From IMG/VR virus record IMGVR_UViG_3300025311_000005, positions 1 through 42,897 of that record: DNA of 42,897 bases. One strand, given 5' to 3'. The notes under the pieces were generated by a model. It was not told the DNA's origin. It ran no database searches and saw nothing but the letters and a program-made list of their open reading frames with translations. Every line of letters begins with the position of its first letter. Position 1 is the stretch's first letter. The stretch comes from a virus. Made by a program: the position numbers and the translations under genes. Positions 31,064-37,421 of the stretch are shown in pieces.

Positions 31064-31389
31064 CGCCTGGTCAGGCGGCGCGTGCCGCGCGTCGTGAGGC
31101 TGAGCCCCTTGGCGTCCTCGCGGAGCTGGATGATGACGGGCCGGCGCGTGCGCCGCCTCATCGCTTTTTCCCACCAGAGGATGACGTGGTCGCCATCGCT
31201 CCGAGCGTGGGAGCGATAGCCACGACGAAGGGCGGCTAAATACGCCGTGCTCTTCACCGCCCCGACCGTTCGTCCATTGAGGGGCACGCGGACTGCCCGG
31301 CCATTGGTCACTGTAGCCATGAGATCGTCCAGGGGGAGATACGTGTCCTTGCGTTGGAGTCTCTCGAGTCGGGCGACAAATTCACTCAT
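31060..31389 (-). CDS. Basic 109-residue protein
   Basis: ATG at 31389 with GGAGG seven bases upstream. The sequence is strongly basic and includes NGRAVRVPLNGRTVGAVKST, AALRRGYRSHARSDGDHV and an Arg-rich tail ([27 protein letters not shown]). It is probably a nucleic-acid binding protein; no family is seen. Confidence 0.55.
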   Translation of the reverse strand: MSEFVARLERLQRKDTYLPLDDLMATVTNGRAVRVPLNGRTVGAVKSTAYLAALRRGYRSHARSDGDHVILWWEKAMRRRTRRPVIIQLREDAKGLSLTTRGTRRLTRR

Positions 31390-31484
31390 TCGTGCCTCCA
31401 CCCGCGCCGATGCGCCATCTCGTGCTCCAAGATCGCCTCGCCCGGTTGCGGCGAGTCCTGGGCGAAGCGGACGCGGCGGGCGCG
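31386..31484 (-). CDS. Start-less frame with HExxHxxGxxH zinc-peptidase motif
   Basis: Directly after the TGA of the 31688 gene and in the same frame, 32 more codons are open. They read VRFAQDSPQPGEAILEHEMA then HRRGWRHE, so they contain HEMAHRRGWRH, the HExxHxxGxxH zinc motif of metzincin-type peptidases. The frame ends in ATGA coupling to the 31389 gene. No usual start codon occurs before the motif except a TTG a few codons ahead. It is a fragment of a lost gene, a readthrough extension or a sequencing artefact. Confidence 0.4.
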   Translation of the reverse strand, partial: RARRVRFAQDSPQPGEAILEHEMAHRRGWRHE

Positions 31485-31688
31485 TCAGCACGGCTCCGAT
31501 CCTATCCGCTCGATCACGACGCGGTGCTTGGTGGTCGCGACGTGCAACTCGCCCACGCTATTCAGCGACTCCGCGACCTCGGCCGTGGACGGGTCCCTGT
31601 CGAGCCAGCAACCGGGCGTGAGACACCGCAGGCGATACGGCCGCGCGGCCAGATCCTCCGGCCCGATCTCGCGGATGATCTCGGTCAT
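31485..31688 (-). CDS. 67-residue unknown protein
   Basis: ATG at 31688 (ATGA coupling). Contains RPYRLRCLTPGCWLDRDPST, AEVAESLNSVGE and LHVATTKHRVVIERIG. CLTPGC and a late Cys could bind metal. Its stop is followed in frame by a zinc-peptidase-like stretch (31386-31484). Confidence 0.6.
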   Translation of the reverse strand: MTEIIREIGPEDLAARPYRLRCLTPGCWLDRDPSTAEVAESLNSVGELHVATTKHRVVIERIGSEPC

Positions 31689-31906
31689 GACACGACCTCC
31701 GTCAGTCCCCAGCGCGCGACGCCGGCCTGCTCCTCGGTCTCGTACTGGAACGACCACTTCTGTCCCCAGCGCCGCACCATCTCACGGCGCGCCGCCTCGG
31801 CATCTTCGGCGCGAATCCGGACGAAGCGTTTGGCCAGCGAGGCGCCCGTCACCGGATGCACATGGCCGAAGCCGAACGTGAAGATCCACTCGCGCAGCTC
31901 GGTCAT
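31685..31906 (-). CDS. 73-residue unknown protein
   Basis: ATG at 31906 with GGAGGA upstream. An alpha/beta protein: WIFTFGFGHVHPVTGASLAK, FVRIRAEDAEAARREMVRRW, then SFQYETEEQAGVARWGL. A small soluble early protein of a kind common in phages, where short proteins relate environmental or enzyme input to output; no specific role is visible. Confidence 0.6.
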   Translation of the reverse strand: MTELREWIFTFGFGHVHPVTGASLAKRFVRIRAEDAEAARREMVRRWGQKWSFQYETEEQAGVARWGLTEVVS

Positions 31907-32112
31907 GCCTTCCTCCTGTCCATGGATGGATGCGCCACCACATGCAGCAACAGCAGTTCTAGCCACTCGACGCGCCGGAGCACGGTCCCGAGCTTGCCCG
32001 CGATCTGCGCGGCGCCCGTGAGATCGGGCGTCGCGCAGTAGGTGTCGTAGGCGTCGCGGATGCGTTCGATCTCTTCGCGAGTGGGCCAGGAGGCGGTGGT
32101 GCGGCAGGTCAT
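31903..32112 (-). CDS. 69-residue helical protein, first main gene of the long operon
   Basis: Start at 32112 (overlapping a 12-codon frame as ATGA) and stop over the next start. Two helices are apparent: PTREEIERIRDAYDTYC and AAQIAGKLGTVLRRVEWLE, with a LLLLHVVAH stretch after them. It is the first sizeable gene after the non-coding region at 32148-32291, so its transcription probably begins there. Confidence 0.55.
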   Translation of the reverse strand: MTCRTTASWPTREEIERIRDAYDTYCATPDLTGAAQIAGKLGTVLRRVEWLELLLLHVVAHPSMDRRKA

Positions 32113-32147
32113 CGCTCGATGTCGTCCTCGGTCATGATTGTTTTCAT
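32109..32147 (-). CDS. 12-codon leader frame
   Basis: A tiny frame, ATG at 32147 with AGGAA about nine bases upstream, reading KTIMTEDDIER and ending in ATGA overlap with the 32112 start. It could be a coupling leader peptide for the long minus-strand operon. Support is only positional. Confidence 0.3.
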   Translation of the reverse strand: MKTIMTEDDIER

Positions 32148-32291
32148 GCGCTCATTTCCTGCAGGGGTTGTGCCGTGTGACATGTCAGCCTCGGCACAAT
32201 GACACCGTGCGCCTTCTCGCCAACTTCCGCGCTGCACAGTCTTCGACCACTGCCGCGTTTCGTCACAATCGCGGCACGGTGGGTCACGCTG
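32148..32291 (-). promoter_or_regulatory. Non-coding region at head of the long minus operon with nested inverted repeats
   Basis: No gene is visible in these 144 bases. They contain TTGTGCCG (32168-32175) and its exact inverse CGGCACAA (32192-32199) enclosing 16 bases, inside which TGACATGTCA (32178-32187) is a perfect 10-bp palindrome. No U-run follows, so it is more likely an operator or binding site than a terminator. A related GCGGCAC with GTCACAA lies at about 32263-32277. A promoter for the minus operon is expected here, but I could not pick convincing boxes. Confidence 0.45.
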
Positions 32292-32504
32292 TCACGCCAG
32301 GGGATTCTCCAGGTAGTATTTCGCCCAGCGCTTCGCCACGAGGCGTTTCATGATGAGCGAGCGATTCCGGCGTGACACGCCGCGCCAACTGGCGAGCCCG
32401 CCGCGGCGACCCAGTTCCCGCGCGGCCGGCAGCGGCGCCTTGAGAAACTTCCGGATCAGTCGATACGGCTTGATGCGCTTGCGCCCCTTGCGAGGTCTCG
32501 CCAT
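32292..32504 (-). CDS. Small basic protein, candidate early regulator
   Basis: 70 residues, nearly a third Arg/Lys. ARPRKGRKRIKPYRLIRKFL opens it. RRGGLASWRGVSRRNRSLIM and KRLVAKRWAKYYLEN follow, like the GGxAR...R(S/T)xxAKxAAxARW pattern of small phage and plasmid DNA-binding proteins. The ATG at 32504 has no ribosome site and falls at the predicted transcription start, so the mRNA may be leaderless. As the first product from the divergent promoter it may regulate this region. Confidence 0.6.
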   Translation of the reverse strand: MARPRKGRKRIKPYRLIRKFLKAPLPAARELGRRGGLASWRGVSRRNRSLIMKRLVAKRWAKYYLENPLA

Positions 32505-32510
32505 GCGAGA

Positions 32511-32540
32511 ACGATAGCAATATTTCGCTTGCGTTGTCAA
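32511..32540 (-). promoter_or_regulatory. Minus-strand sigma70-type promoter
   Basis: TTGACA (32540-32535), an 18-base spacer, and TATCGT (32516-32511) preceded by TG at the extended -10 position. The -35 is a perfect match and the -10 keeps the key T, A and final T. Expected transcription start is six or seven bases on, at about 32504, which is the A of the start codon of the small basic gene. The region is AT-richer than its surroundings, unlike almost anything else in the window. Confidence 0.65.
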
Positions 32541-32558
32541 CGGTGCGCTACGTATACT
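32529..32558 (+). promoter_or_regulatory. Plus-strand promoter, overlapping the minus one
   Basis: TATACT at 32553-32558 is a near-consensus -10; TTGCGT at 32529-32534 gives an 18-base spacer with a fair -35. The predicted start near 32565 leaves a 13-base leader with AGGAGG (32567-32572) before the lipoprotein ATG at 32578. The -35 box overlaps the -35 of the opposite promoter, so only one polymerase could bind at a time. Confidence 0.5.
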
Positions 32559-32577
32559 CGCGGCACAGGAGGCCACC

Positions 32578-32937
32578 ATGAACCTCGCGCTGCTGATCCT
32601 CTCGCGTCTCTGGCGCTTCTCGCGTCGCGCCACTCTCTGGACGCTGCCGGTGCTTGTCGTACTCATGGCGGGGTGCACTGCTGCCGACACCGACACAGCG
32701 CGGGAGCTTACCATTGCGAAGGATCGCCTCGACAACGCCCGGGCAGATTCGCGCCGCATGTATGAGGCGTGGCACGACACGATGAGGCGTCTCGCTCACG
32801 TCTGTCCAGAGCAGTTCTCGGGGCCATCAATGGCCACGGCCCCGACGACGAATCAGCGTCTCCCGCCACTCGCGCCAGACGATCTGCTACGCTACAATCG
32901 CTGCGCGGAAGCGGCGAGGCTGAGTTGGCCGCAATGA
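32578..32937 (+). CDS. Lipoprotein with lipobox
   Basis: 119 residues. The N-terminus has basic residues, a hydrophobic stretch (LWTLPVLVVLMAGC) and a lipobox LMAGC, so cleavage would leave Cys33 as the lipidated residue. The mature part is helical and charged (ARELTIAKDRLDNARADSRR) with two further Cys. No spanin partner was found beside it, so an outer-membrane spanin role is unproven. Exclusion of other phages is another option. It is the first gene of the rightward transcript. Confidence 0.7.
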   Translation: MNLALLILSRLWRFSRRATLWTLPVLVVLMAGCTAADTDTARELTIAKDRLDNARADSRRMYEAWHDTMRRLAHVCPEQFSGPSMATAPTTNQRLPPLAPDDLLRYNRCAEAARLSWPQ

Positions 32938-33050
32938 CGCCCGCGATTGGCGCCTGTATCCTCTGGTTCTTCGCTGTCAGCGTATGGGAGCCCGTGCCAT
33001 TTCACATCGACGACGCACCCTATCGCGCGGTCGGTTGGCTGGGCTTATGA
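32934..33050 (+). CDS. N-terminal half of a possibly frameshifted membrane-anchored protein
   Basis: 38 codons from the ATG at 32934 (ATGA over the lipoprotein stop). The product has one hydrophobic segment (GACILWFFAVSVW) and ends in PYRAVGWLGL. The +1 frame continues as GWAYDGPWASKQECEEMRHR and looks like the natural sequel. The gene is therefore probably either split by a one-base change or read by a shift near 33035-33050. Confidence 0.45.
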   Translation: MTPAIGACILWFFAVSVWEPVPFHIDDAPYRAVGWLGL

Positions 33051-33243
33051 TGGTCCATGGGCATCGAAACAGGAATGCGAAGAGATGCGACACAGACGAG
33101 AGACGCCCGTGACGACTATCAGGGCGCGCTATGCGGCCGGTCCCTGCACGGCGCTGTCGTTCCGTGACTTCGCGACGCACTCACTGGTTATGGGACGGGC
33201 CTTGACGACGCCCCCGAAACATCGAGCACCAGGAATCCCATGA
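33033..33243 (+). CDS. C-terminal half of the possibly frameshifted protein
   Basis: In the +1 frame relative to the previous gene, reading from about VGWAYDGPWASKQECEEM, then RARYAAGPCTALSFRDFATH, to a stop overlapping the next start as ATGA. The frame is also open before this point, back to a TTG at 32947, but there it does not look coding. The ASKQECEEM...YAAGPC pattern with two Cys is typical of small phage proteins with a membrane anchor in front. Confidence 0.4.
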
Positions 33244-33752
33244 CGCCCCGCGCTGACTTCGCCTGCCTCTCCCGGAAGTGCCGGAGCGAGACTGAGGGCG
33301 CTGCCCCGATCTACGAGCTGCCCGTCGGGGCAACGCGCTGTCCCGTGTGCGGCAGCAAGCGTCTTCAGCGCCTCTGGAACCGCGCGCCCGCCGTCCTCCG
33401 CGGCGCCCAGCCCGAGCCCGTCAACCTGCGCTCGTCCTCCATGGCGACGAATCTCGACCGTCTGGCGGCGCCAGAAATCGAACGCATGGAGCACCGGGAG
33501 AGTGCCGCGAAGGATGCGCGCACGTCCGGGCGCGTCGGGGAAGGCTTCGCCGTGCCGCTGAGTCAGATCCCCGCGACTCTCGCCAAGTTCGGCGGCCGCG
33601 CGCAGGCGGTGCAGATTCCGGGTGGCGCGGCGAACGTGACGCCGGGGCAGTTCCATCCCGTGCAGGGCCAGATGACCGGGCCGAAGCCGGCGCCGGGGTC
33701 GCTGCACGATACGAAGTGGGCGATCCGAGGCGGGAAGGCGGTGAAGCGGTGA
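33240..33752 (+). CDS. Zinc-ribbon protein before the portal gene
   Basis: 170 residues from the ATG at 33240 (ATGA). The N-terminus has FACLSRKCRSE and TRCPVCGSKRLQRLW, an FmdB-like C...C / C-x2-C ribbon. A helical/linker region follows (RLAAPEIERMEHRESAAKDA), then a Gly/Pro-rich tail with HDTKWAIRGGKAV. Such a protein before the portal is common in podoviruses and may be minor structural or assembly related. A further 11-codon frame (33750-33783) overlaps its stop and is too short to support. Confidence 0.6.
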   Translation: MTPRADFACLSRKCRSETEGAAPIYELPVGATRCPVCGSKRLQRLWNRAPAVLRGAQPEPVNLRSSSMATNLDRLAAPEIERMEHRESAAKDARTSGRVGEGFAVPLSQIPATLAKFGGRAQAVQIPGGAANVTPGQFHPVQGQMTGPKPAPGSLHDTKWAIRGGKAVKR

Positions 33753-33797
33753 CACACCTCGACTGGCTTCGGAGAAGGCGCTAGGCTGACGACTTCC

Positions 33798-33827
33798 TTT
33801 ACATCCCCGCCCTGTCCGGTCTAGACT
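33798..33827 (+). promoter_or_regulatory. Promoter directly before the portal gene
   Basis: TTTACA (33798-33803), an 18-base spacer and TAGACT (33822-33827). Six bases follow and then the GTG start of the portal gene at 33834, so the predicted mRNA start coincides with the start codon and no ribosome site is present. Spacer and discriminator lengths equal those of the minus promoter at 32511. The boxes are fair but not perfect. Confidence 0.45.
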
Positions 33828-33833
33828 CATGCC

Positions 33834-35504
33834 GTGCGGATTCCGACCATCCCGGACGGTCGTGGGGCCGAGACAGCTTTCCAGAGCAGGAAGGCGCTCT
33901 ACATCAACACCTTGAGGGAGTGCGAGGTCTCCCGTGAGGACCGCGCCGCGACCGCCAGTAGTCTCAAGACGGCCTTCCTCACGGGCTCGCTCAGCGCCGC
34001 CAGCGTCCGCTACAACAAGCTGAAACAGCACGGGATGAGCGTGGCGAGCGCGCTCTACTCCCCGGAGAGCGTGCGCTTTTCGCCCTATCTCCCGCCGCAT
34101 TACCACATGGACGCCTACCTGGCGCGGATGCCCGCCGTCCGGGATGCGCTGGAGGCGGTCTGGAGCGCGTCGGACGCTGGCGCCGTGTTCAACATGGGTG
34201 TGCGCGCCGCGTACTACACGGACTGCGTCACCTTCAAGGTGCTCACGAGCAACGGCGCGCCGACCGTGGCGCTGATCTCCGATCCTGGCGACCTCGGCGT
34301 CTGGGAGGAGATCAGCGACGACTTCGTGCATCAGGAGGCGCTCTGCCACTGGTACTCGATGAGTCTCCCCGCCTTCTGGCGCCTGATCTCCGGCAAGCCC
34401 GCCTCGATGCGCGAGCGCCTCTGGGCCATCGCCCAGGAGCACCGTTCGCGCCGGCCCTACGGGCGCGATGACGCGCTACCGCCCACGGTCGAATCGCTGA
34501 TCGTGTTCTCGACCTCGCCGACGATGGCCGGCGAGGCGAACGTGGCGGGCCTGGACGCGACGATGGCGAAACCCCAGGTCGCGGCCGACGTCGTGCGGCT
34601 CGCGGAGCTCTGGATCTGGGACGACGCGCTGGCGGACTACCGCGTCGTCACGTTCCTCTTGCCGACCGAGACGATCGTCCGCGACACGGGCAATCCGCTC
34701 TTGCCGGGCGAACATCCGTTCTACCCGCTGACGCTCGACCCGGTGCCGGGGTACGTCTGGGGCCTGGCCCCGATGCGCTATTTGATCGGGCTCCAGAACT
34801 GGCGCGAGAAGAAAATGTTGTCGATGGACGATCGGGACGAGAAGCAGATCGACCCGCCGCTCGTCCTGCTCGGCTTCGGGAACCTCGTGGACAACGAGAA
34901 GGCCAAGGCGTTCCGGAAGGCCGGCGGCACGCTGGCCGCGAACAACCCCGGCGCGGACGTCAAACCCGTGATCCCGCCCCCGATCCCCGATCCGCTCTAC
35001 ATGATCGACGCGATCGACCGGATGTGGGAGAACATGGAGTCGCTCCCGACCGGGGCCGGCGCCCGCGGGCTCGGGCCAGCGAGTGCCGAGGACGACCTCA
35101 TGGCGAAGGCGCTGCTGTCCTCCGGCCCCACGCTCAACCGCGCGATGCTGGTGGAGCGCTGCATCGAGCGCGTCGCCACGGCGCTGCTGCGGCTCGAGCG
35201 GCGCCGGAAGGAGCGCCCGCTGTTCACCACGGAGGGCGAGCGCTTCTATCTGTCGCAGATGCCGGCCGCCCTGGCCGCGCGGGTCTGGGCGCACTCGGCC
35301 TCGCCGATCTTCGCGCAGCAGATCATGAGCAAGGCCCTGGCCGCGCGTCAGACCGGGGACATCACCGGGGAGGACTTCTTGGAGTTCCTCAACCTGCCGG
35401 GGCTCGACCTCCTGCGCCCGAAGGCGCGGCGCATCGCCGAGGCGCAGGCCGAGCATCAGGACAAGGTGATGCAGGTCGCCAAGCTGAAGGCCCTGAAGAA
35501 GTAG
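33834..35504 (+). CDS. Portal protein
   Basis: 556 residues from a GTG at 33834; there is no other usable start in frame. The N-terminal helical part (CEVSREDRAATASSLKTAFL), MGVRAAYYTDCVTFKVLTSN, then GYVWGLAPMRYLIGLQNWRE and the long helix with SAEDDLMAKALLSSGPTLNR are typical of podoviral head-tail connector proteins. The size agrees with T7 gp8 (536). It forms the dodecameric ring at the head vertex. The gene is followed by a methyltransferase, an unusual neighbour, and no terminase was seen upstream. Confidence 0.82.
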   Translation: MRIPTIPDGRGAETAFQSRKALYINTLRECEVSREDRAATASSLKTAFLTGSLSAASVRYNKLKQHGMSVASALYSPESVRFSPYLPPHYHMDAYLARMPAVRDALEAVWSASDAGAVFNMGVRAAYYTDCVTFKVLTSNGAPTVALISDPGDLGVWEEISDDFVHQEALCHWYSMSLPAFWRLISGKPASMRERLWAIAQEHRSRRPYGRDDALPPTVESLIVFSTSPTMAGEANVAGLDATMAKPQVAADVVRLAELWIWDDALADYRVVTFLLPTETIVRDTGNPLLPGEHPFYPLTLDPVPGYVWGLAPMRYLIGLQNWREKKMLSMDDRDEKQIDPPLVLLGFGNLVDNEKAKAFRKAGGTLAANNPGADVKPVIPPPIPDPLYMIDAIDRMWENMESLPTGAGARGLGPASAEDDLMAKALLSSGPTLNRAMLVERCIERVATALLRLERRRKERPLFTTEGERFYLSQMPAALAARVWAHSASPIFAQQIMSKALAARQTGDITGEDFLEFLNLPGLDLLRPKARRIAEAQAEHQDKVMQVAKLKALKK

Positions 35505-35505
35505 C

Positions 35506-36066
35506 ATGATCCCGGCCTGCGATGCCTGGGCGGAGATCCGCCGGGCGATTGCGGCGCATCCCCAGAAGGGCTCGTTCCTGGACGTGGGCGGACGCGATGG
35601 ACGGCACGCGGCGCTCGCCGAAGGGTTCCGCGATTACACGATCCTCGACCTCGAGCCGCACGGGCTCTATGACCAGATCCGCGGGGACATCTGCGCGCTC
35701 GAGCCGGATCTGCTGCCAGACGGAACCATCGACGTGCTCTTCAGCACCGACCTGCTCGAGCACGTCACCGACCCGCCCGCCGCCGCGCGGACCATCGGTC
35801 GGCTCCTGAAGCCCGGCGGCCTCGCGATCACGCAGACGCTGTTCGCCTGGGACTATCACCCGCGCCCGGTCGATTACTGGCGCTTCACGCACGCCGGGCT
35901 GGCCTACCTCTTCGAGCAGTACGGCGGGCTCCGTACCGAGCTGGCCGCCTACGATGCGGCGCTGCGTCTCGAGGATCTTCGCGGCTCCGGGCTCCTGGAC
36001 CGCGCCGGGATCGTGCGCCGCCGGCTGGTCAAGCGCAAGGTGCTCCACATTGGGCGGAAACCATGA
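35506..36066 (+). CDS. SAM-dependent methyltransferase in the head operon
   Basis: 186 residues, starting two bases after the portal stop. SFLDVGGRDGRHAALAEGF (SAM motif I), YTILDLEPHGLYD, DVLFSTDLLEHVTDPPAA and LLKPGGLAITQTLF are the motifs of type 11 methyltransferases. HPRPVDYWRFTHAGLAYLFE is a glycan-type C-terminal motif also seen in capsule or LPS methyltransferases. It does not look like a DNA methyltransferase because no DPPY-like catalytic motif is present. It may modify a sugar or lipid. Confidence 0.78.
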   Translation: MIPACDAWAEIRRAIAAHPQKGSFLDVGGRDGRHAALAEGFRDYTILDLEPHGLYDQIRGDICALEPDLLPDGTIDVLFSTDLLEHVTDPPAAARTIGRLLKPGGLAITQTLFAWDYHPRPVDYWRFTHAGLAYLFEQYGGLRTELAAYDAALRLEDLRGSGLLDRAGIVRRRLVKRKVLHIGRKP

Positions 36067-36126
36067 TCCGGCCCGCGCGGCCACCACCCGTCTCCTGACC
36101 TTCAAATCGGCCTGTCAACCTTTTCC

Positions 36127-36156
36127 TTGACACACCCTGACAGGTCAGGGTACAGG
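36127..36156 (+). promoter_or_regulatory. Promoter with a palindromic operator filling the spacer
   Basis: TTGACA (36127-36132) and TACAGG (36151-36156) are 18 bases apart. The bases 36134-36151 form a perfect 18-bp inverted repeat, ACCCTGAC-AG-GTCAGGGT. A symmetric site lying exactly between -35 and -10 is the arrangement of tightly regulated promoters, where a dimeric regulator sits between the boxes. It precedes the small basic gene and the scaffold/capsid genes. The 36067-36165 gap holds nothing else that I can support. Confidence 0.6.
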
Positions 36157-36165
36157 TAAGGGCGT

Positions 36166-36288
36166 ATGCAACGTTTGGGCCGTTACCACGCCCGCAGCGT
36201 GCGGAAGAACGTCGCCAAGGCCCGCACGTCGCGCTGGGCCGGGGGCACCCGGCAGACCGCGCGGCGGATGCCGCGGGGCCGACGATGA
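36166..36288 (+). CDS. Short arginine-rich protein
   Basis: 40 residues, ATG at 36166, ending in ATGA overlap with the next gene. The sequence is Arg/Lys/Ala-rich with RYHARSVRKNVAKARTSRW and RQTARRMPRGRR, similar to a nucleic-acid binding peptide. It starts a few bases after the operator-containing promoter. Its length and charge suggest a DNA- or RNA-binding role; otherwise unknown. Confidence 0.55.
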   Translation: MQRLGRYHARSVRKNVAKARTSRWAGGTRQTARRMPRGRR

Positions 36289-36632
36289 ACGGCGCGACCG
36301 GCCCGACTGCGCCCGCGACGACGCCCGCTGATAACTCCGGCCTGCACGTTCGCGGGAAGATCCAGGTCAACATCGCGCTCAAGACGCTGACGCAGGCCGT
36401 GCAGCTCCTCGGCGCCGAGACCGAGGACGGACGAATCGTGCTCGAGGCGCTGGCGAAGCTCAGCAAGCAGTTTGGCGAGGCGGCGCAGGATCTCACGCGG
36501 CAGGAGATCGCGATGATGGCCGAGAACGCCGCGCCCGCGGGGCCGACCCCGGCCGGCGGGATGAGCGACTTCCGGCAGATGACGCAGCAACGCATGCCCC
36601 CGGCGATGATGGCCGGCGGGCCAGGAGGGTAG
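36285..36632 (+). CDS. Small head-operon protein
   Basis: 115 residues. Middle part KIQVNIALKTLTQAVQLLGA and ALAKLSKQFGEAAQDLTRQE are amphipathic helices; both ends are Ala/Pro/Met/Gly-rich and disordered. The place just before the scaffold suggests an assembly or minor head protein. No family recognised. Confidence 0.55.
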   Translation: MNGATGPTAPATTPADNSGLHVRGKIQVNIALKTLTQAVQLLGAETEDGRIVLEALAKLSKQFGEAAQDLTRQEIAMMAENAAPAGPTPAGGMSDFRQMTQQRMPPAMMAGGPGG

Positions 36633-36634
36633 TC

Positions 36635-36850
36635 ATGGGTGATGGACTCGTCGGACCGCAGCGCTACCCCATAAGGGATCCGAAAAGCAACTCGAAGCGC
36701 AACGGCCGGATGGTGAATTCGCCCAGGTACGCCGACATGGGCGGCCTCACCGGCCCCGGCAAGCTTCCGGCCGGCGGCGACTTCGTGCCCGAGGCGCCGA
36801 CCGGCGTCAAGAGCGCGAAGAAGACTTCGGCACGCAGCCAGGAGGGCTAA
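36635..36850 (+). CDS. 71-residue Gly/Pro/Lys-rich protein
   Basis: ATG at 36635 with GGAGG upstream. A disordered basic protein (RDPKSNSKRNGRMVNSPRYA, then PTGVKSAKKTSARSQEG). Its location between two head-assembly genes and its low complexity suggest a minor head or DNA-contacting component. No domain seen. Confidence 0.55.
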   Translation: MGDGLVGPQRYPIRDPKSNSKRNGRMVNSPRYADMGGLTGPGKLPAGGDFVPEAPTGVKSAKKTSARSQEG

Positions 36851-36853
36851 GCC

Positions 36854-37399
36854 GTGGCGAACGAACAGGTCGATATCCGCGCCGTCCTGATGGAGGCGCT
36901 CGACAACGACCCGGAGACGCGGCCGAAGTTCCGGGCGCTCGTCAAGCAGAAGTTCCCGAAGGCGCCGATTCCCGAGGTTGACCTCGATCAGCGCTTCGAG
37001 GCGCACAAGACGGAGCTACGGCAGGAGCTGGAGGCCGAGCGCCTCGCGCGCAAGAAGGACAAGGACGCGGCCGATCTGGCCGCCGCCCGCCGCGCCGTCA
37101 TGGAGGACCCAGAGCTCCGCATCACCGAGGACGAGATCCCCGAGGTCGAGAAGATCATGCAGGATTCGACACTCGGGCCGATCGCCTCGCACAAGGCGGC
37201 GGCCATGCTCTACCGCAGCATGCAGGCCGTGGCGACGCCGCGGCCGTTCGCCCTGACGGCCGACGTGCCCGGGATGGGGGCCAGCGCCGAGCAGTACAAG
37301 GGCATTCTCGACGACCCGCAGAAGTGGCGGGGCGGCCGGATCGAAGAGATCGTCAACGACTTCCGCAACGGCCGGGGTCACAAGTGGCCGGTGGCCTGA
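36854..37399 (+). CDS. Scaffolding protein (candidate)
   Basis: 181 residues from a GTG at 36854 with AGGAGGG upstream. A long charged helix (FEAHKTELRQELEAERLARK, then KDKDAADLAAARRAVMED) and an Asp/Glu-rich character are typical of phage scaffolds, and the gene sits just before the capsid-region genes. The C-terminus (GRIEEIVNDFRNGRGHKW) could be the capsid-binding part. Called by composition and place, not by homology. Confidence 0.6.
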   Translation: MANEQVDIRAVLMEALDNDPETRPKFRALVKQKFPKAPIPEVDLDQRFEAHKTELRQELEAERLARKKDKDAADLAAARRAVMEDPELRITEDEIPEVEKIMQDSTLGPIASHKAAAMLYRSMQAVATPRPFALTADVPGMGASAEQYKGILDDPQKWRGGRIEEIVNDFRNGRGHKWPVA

Positions 37400-37421
37400 C
37401 ATGCAGCAAGGAGGCGCGCCC

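Noticed and set aside
30378-31097. Plus-strand frame with Ala-Pro-Glu-Val-Gly style repeats
   Set aside because: It is the reverse reading of the pentapeptide repeat gene; only the minus strand gives a known fold, a flanking cap and coupled neighbours.
32168-32199. Rho-independent terminator
   Set aside because: The stem has only 8 bp with a 16-base loop and no U-run on either side; operator-like symmetry is more likely.
33834-35504. Terminase large subunit
   Set aside because: No Walker A or DExx ATPase motif and no nuclease acid cluster; helical portal pattern fits better. No other frame in the window fits a terminase.
36066-36090. GGCCCGCGCGGCC hairpin after the methyltransferase as a terminator
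   Set aside because: Short G+C palindromes are expected by chance at this base composition, and there is no U-tract.
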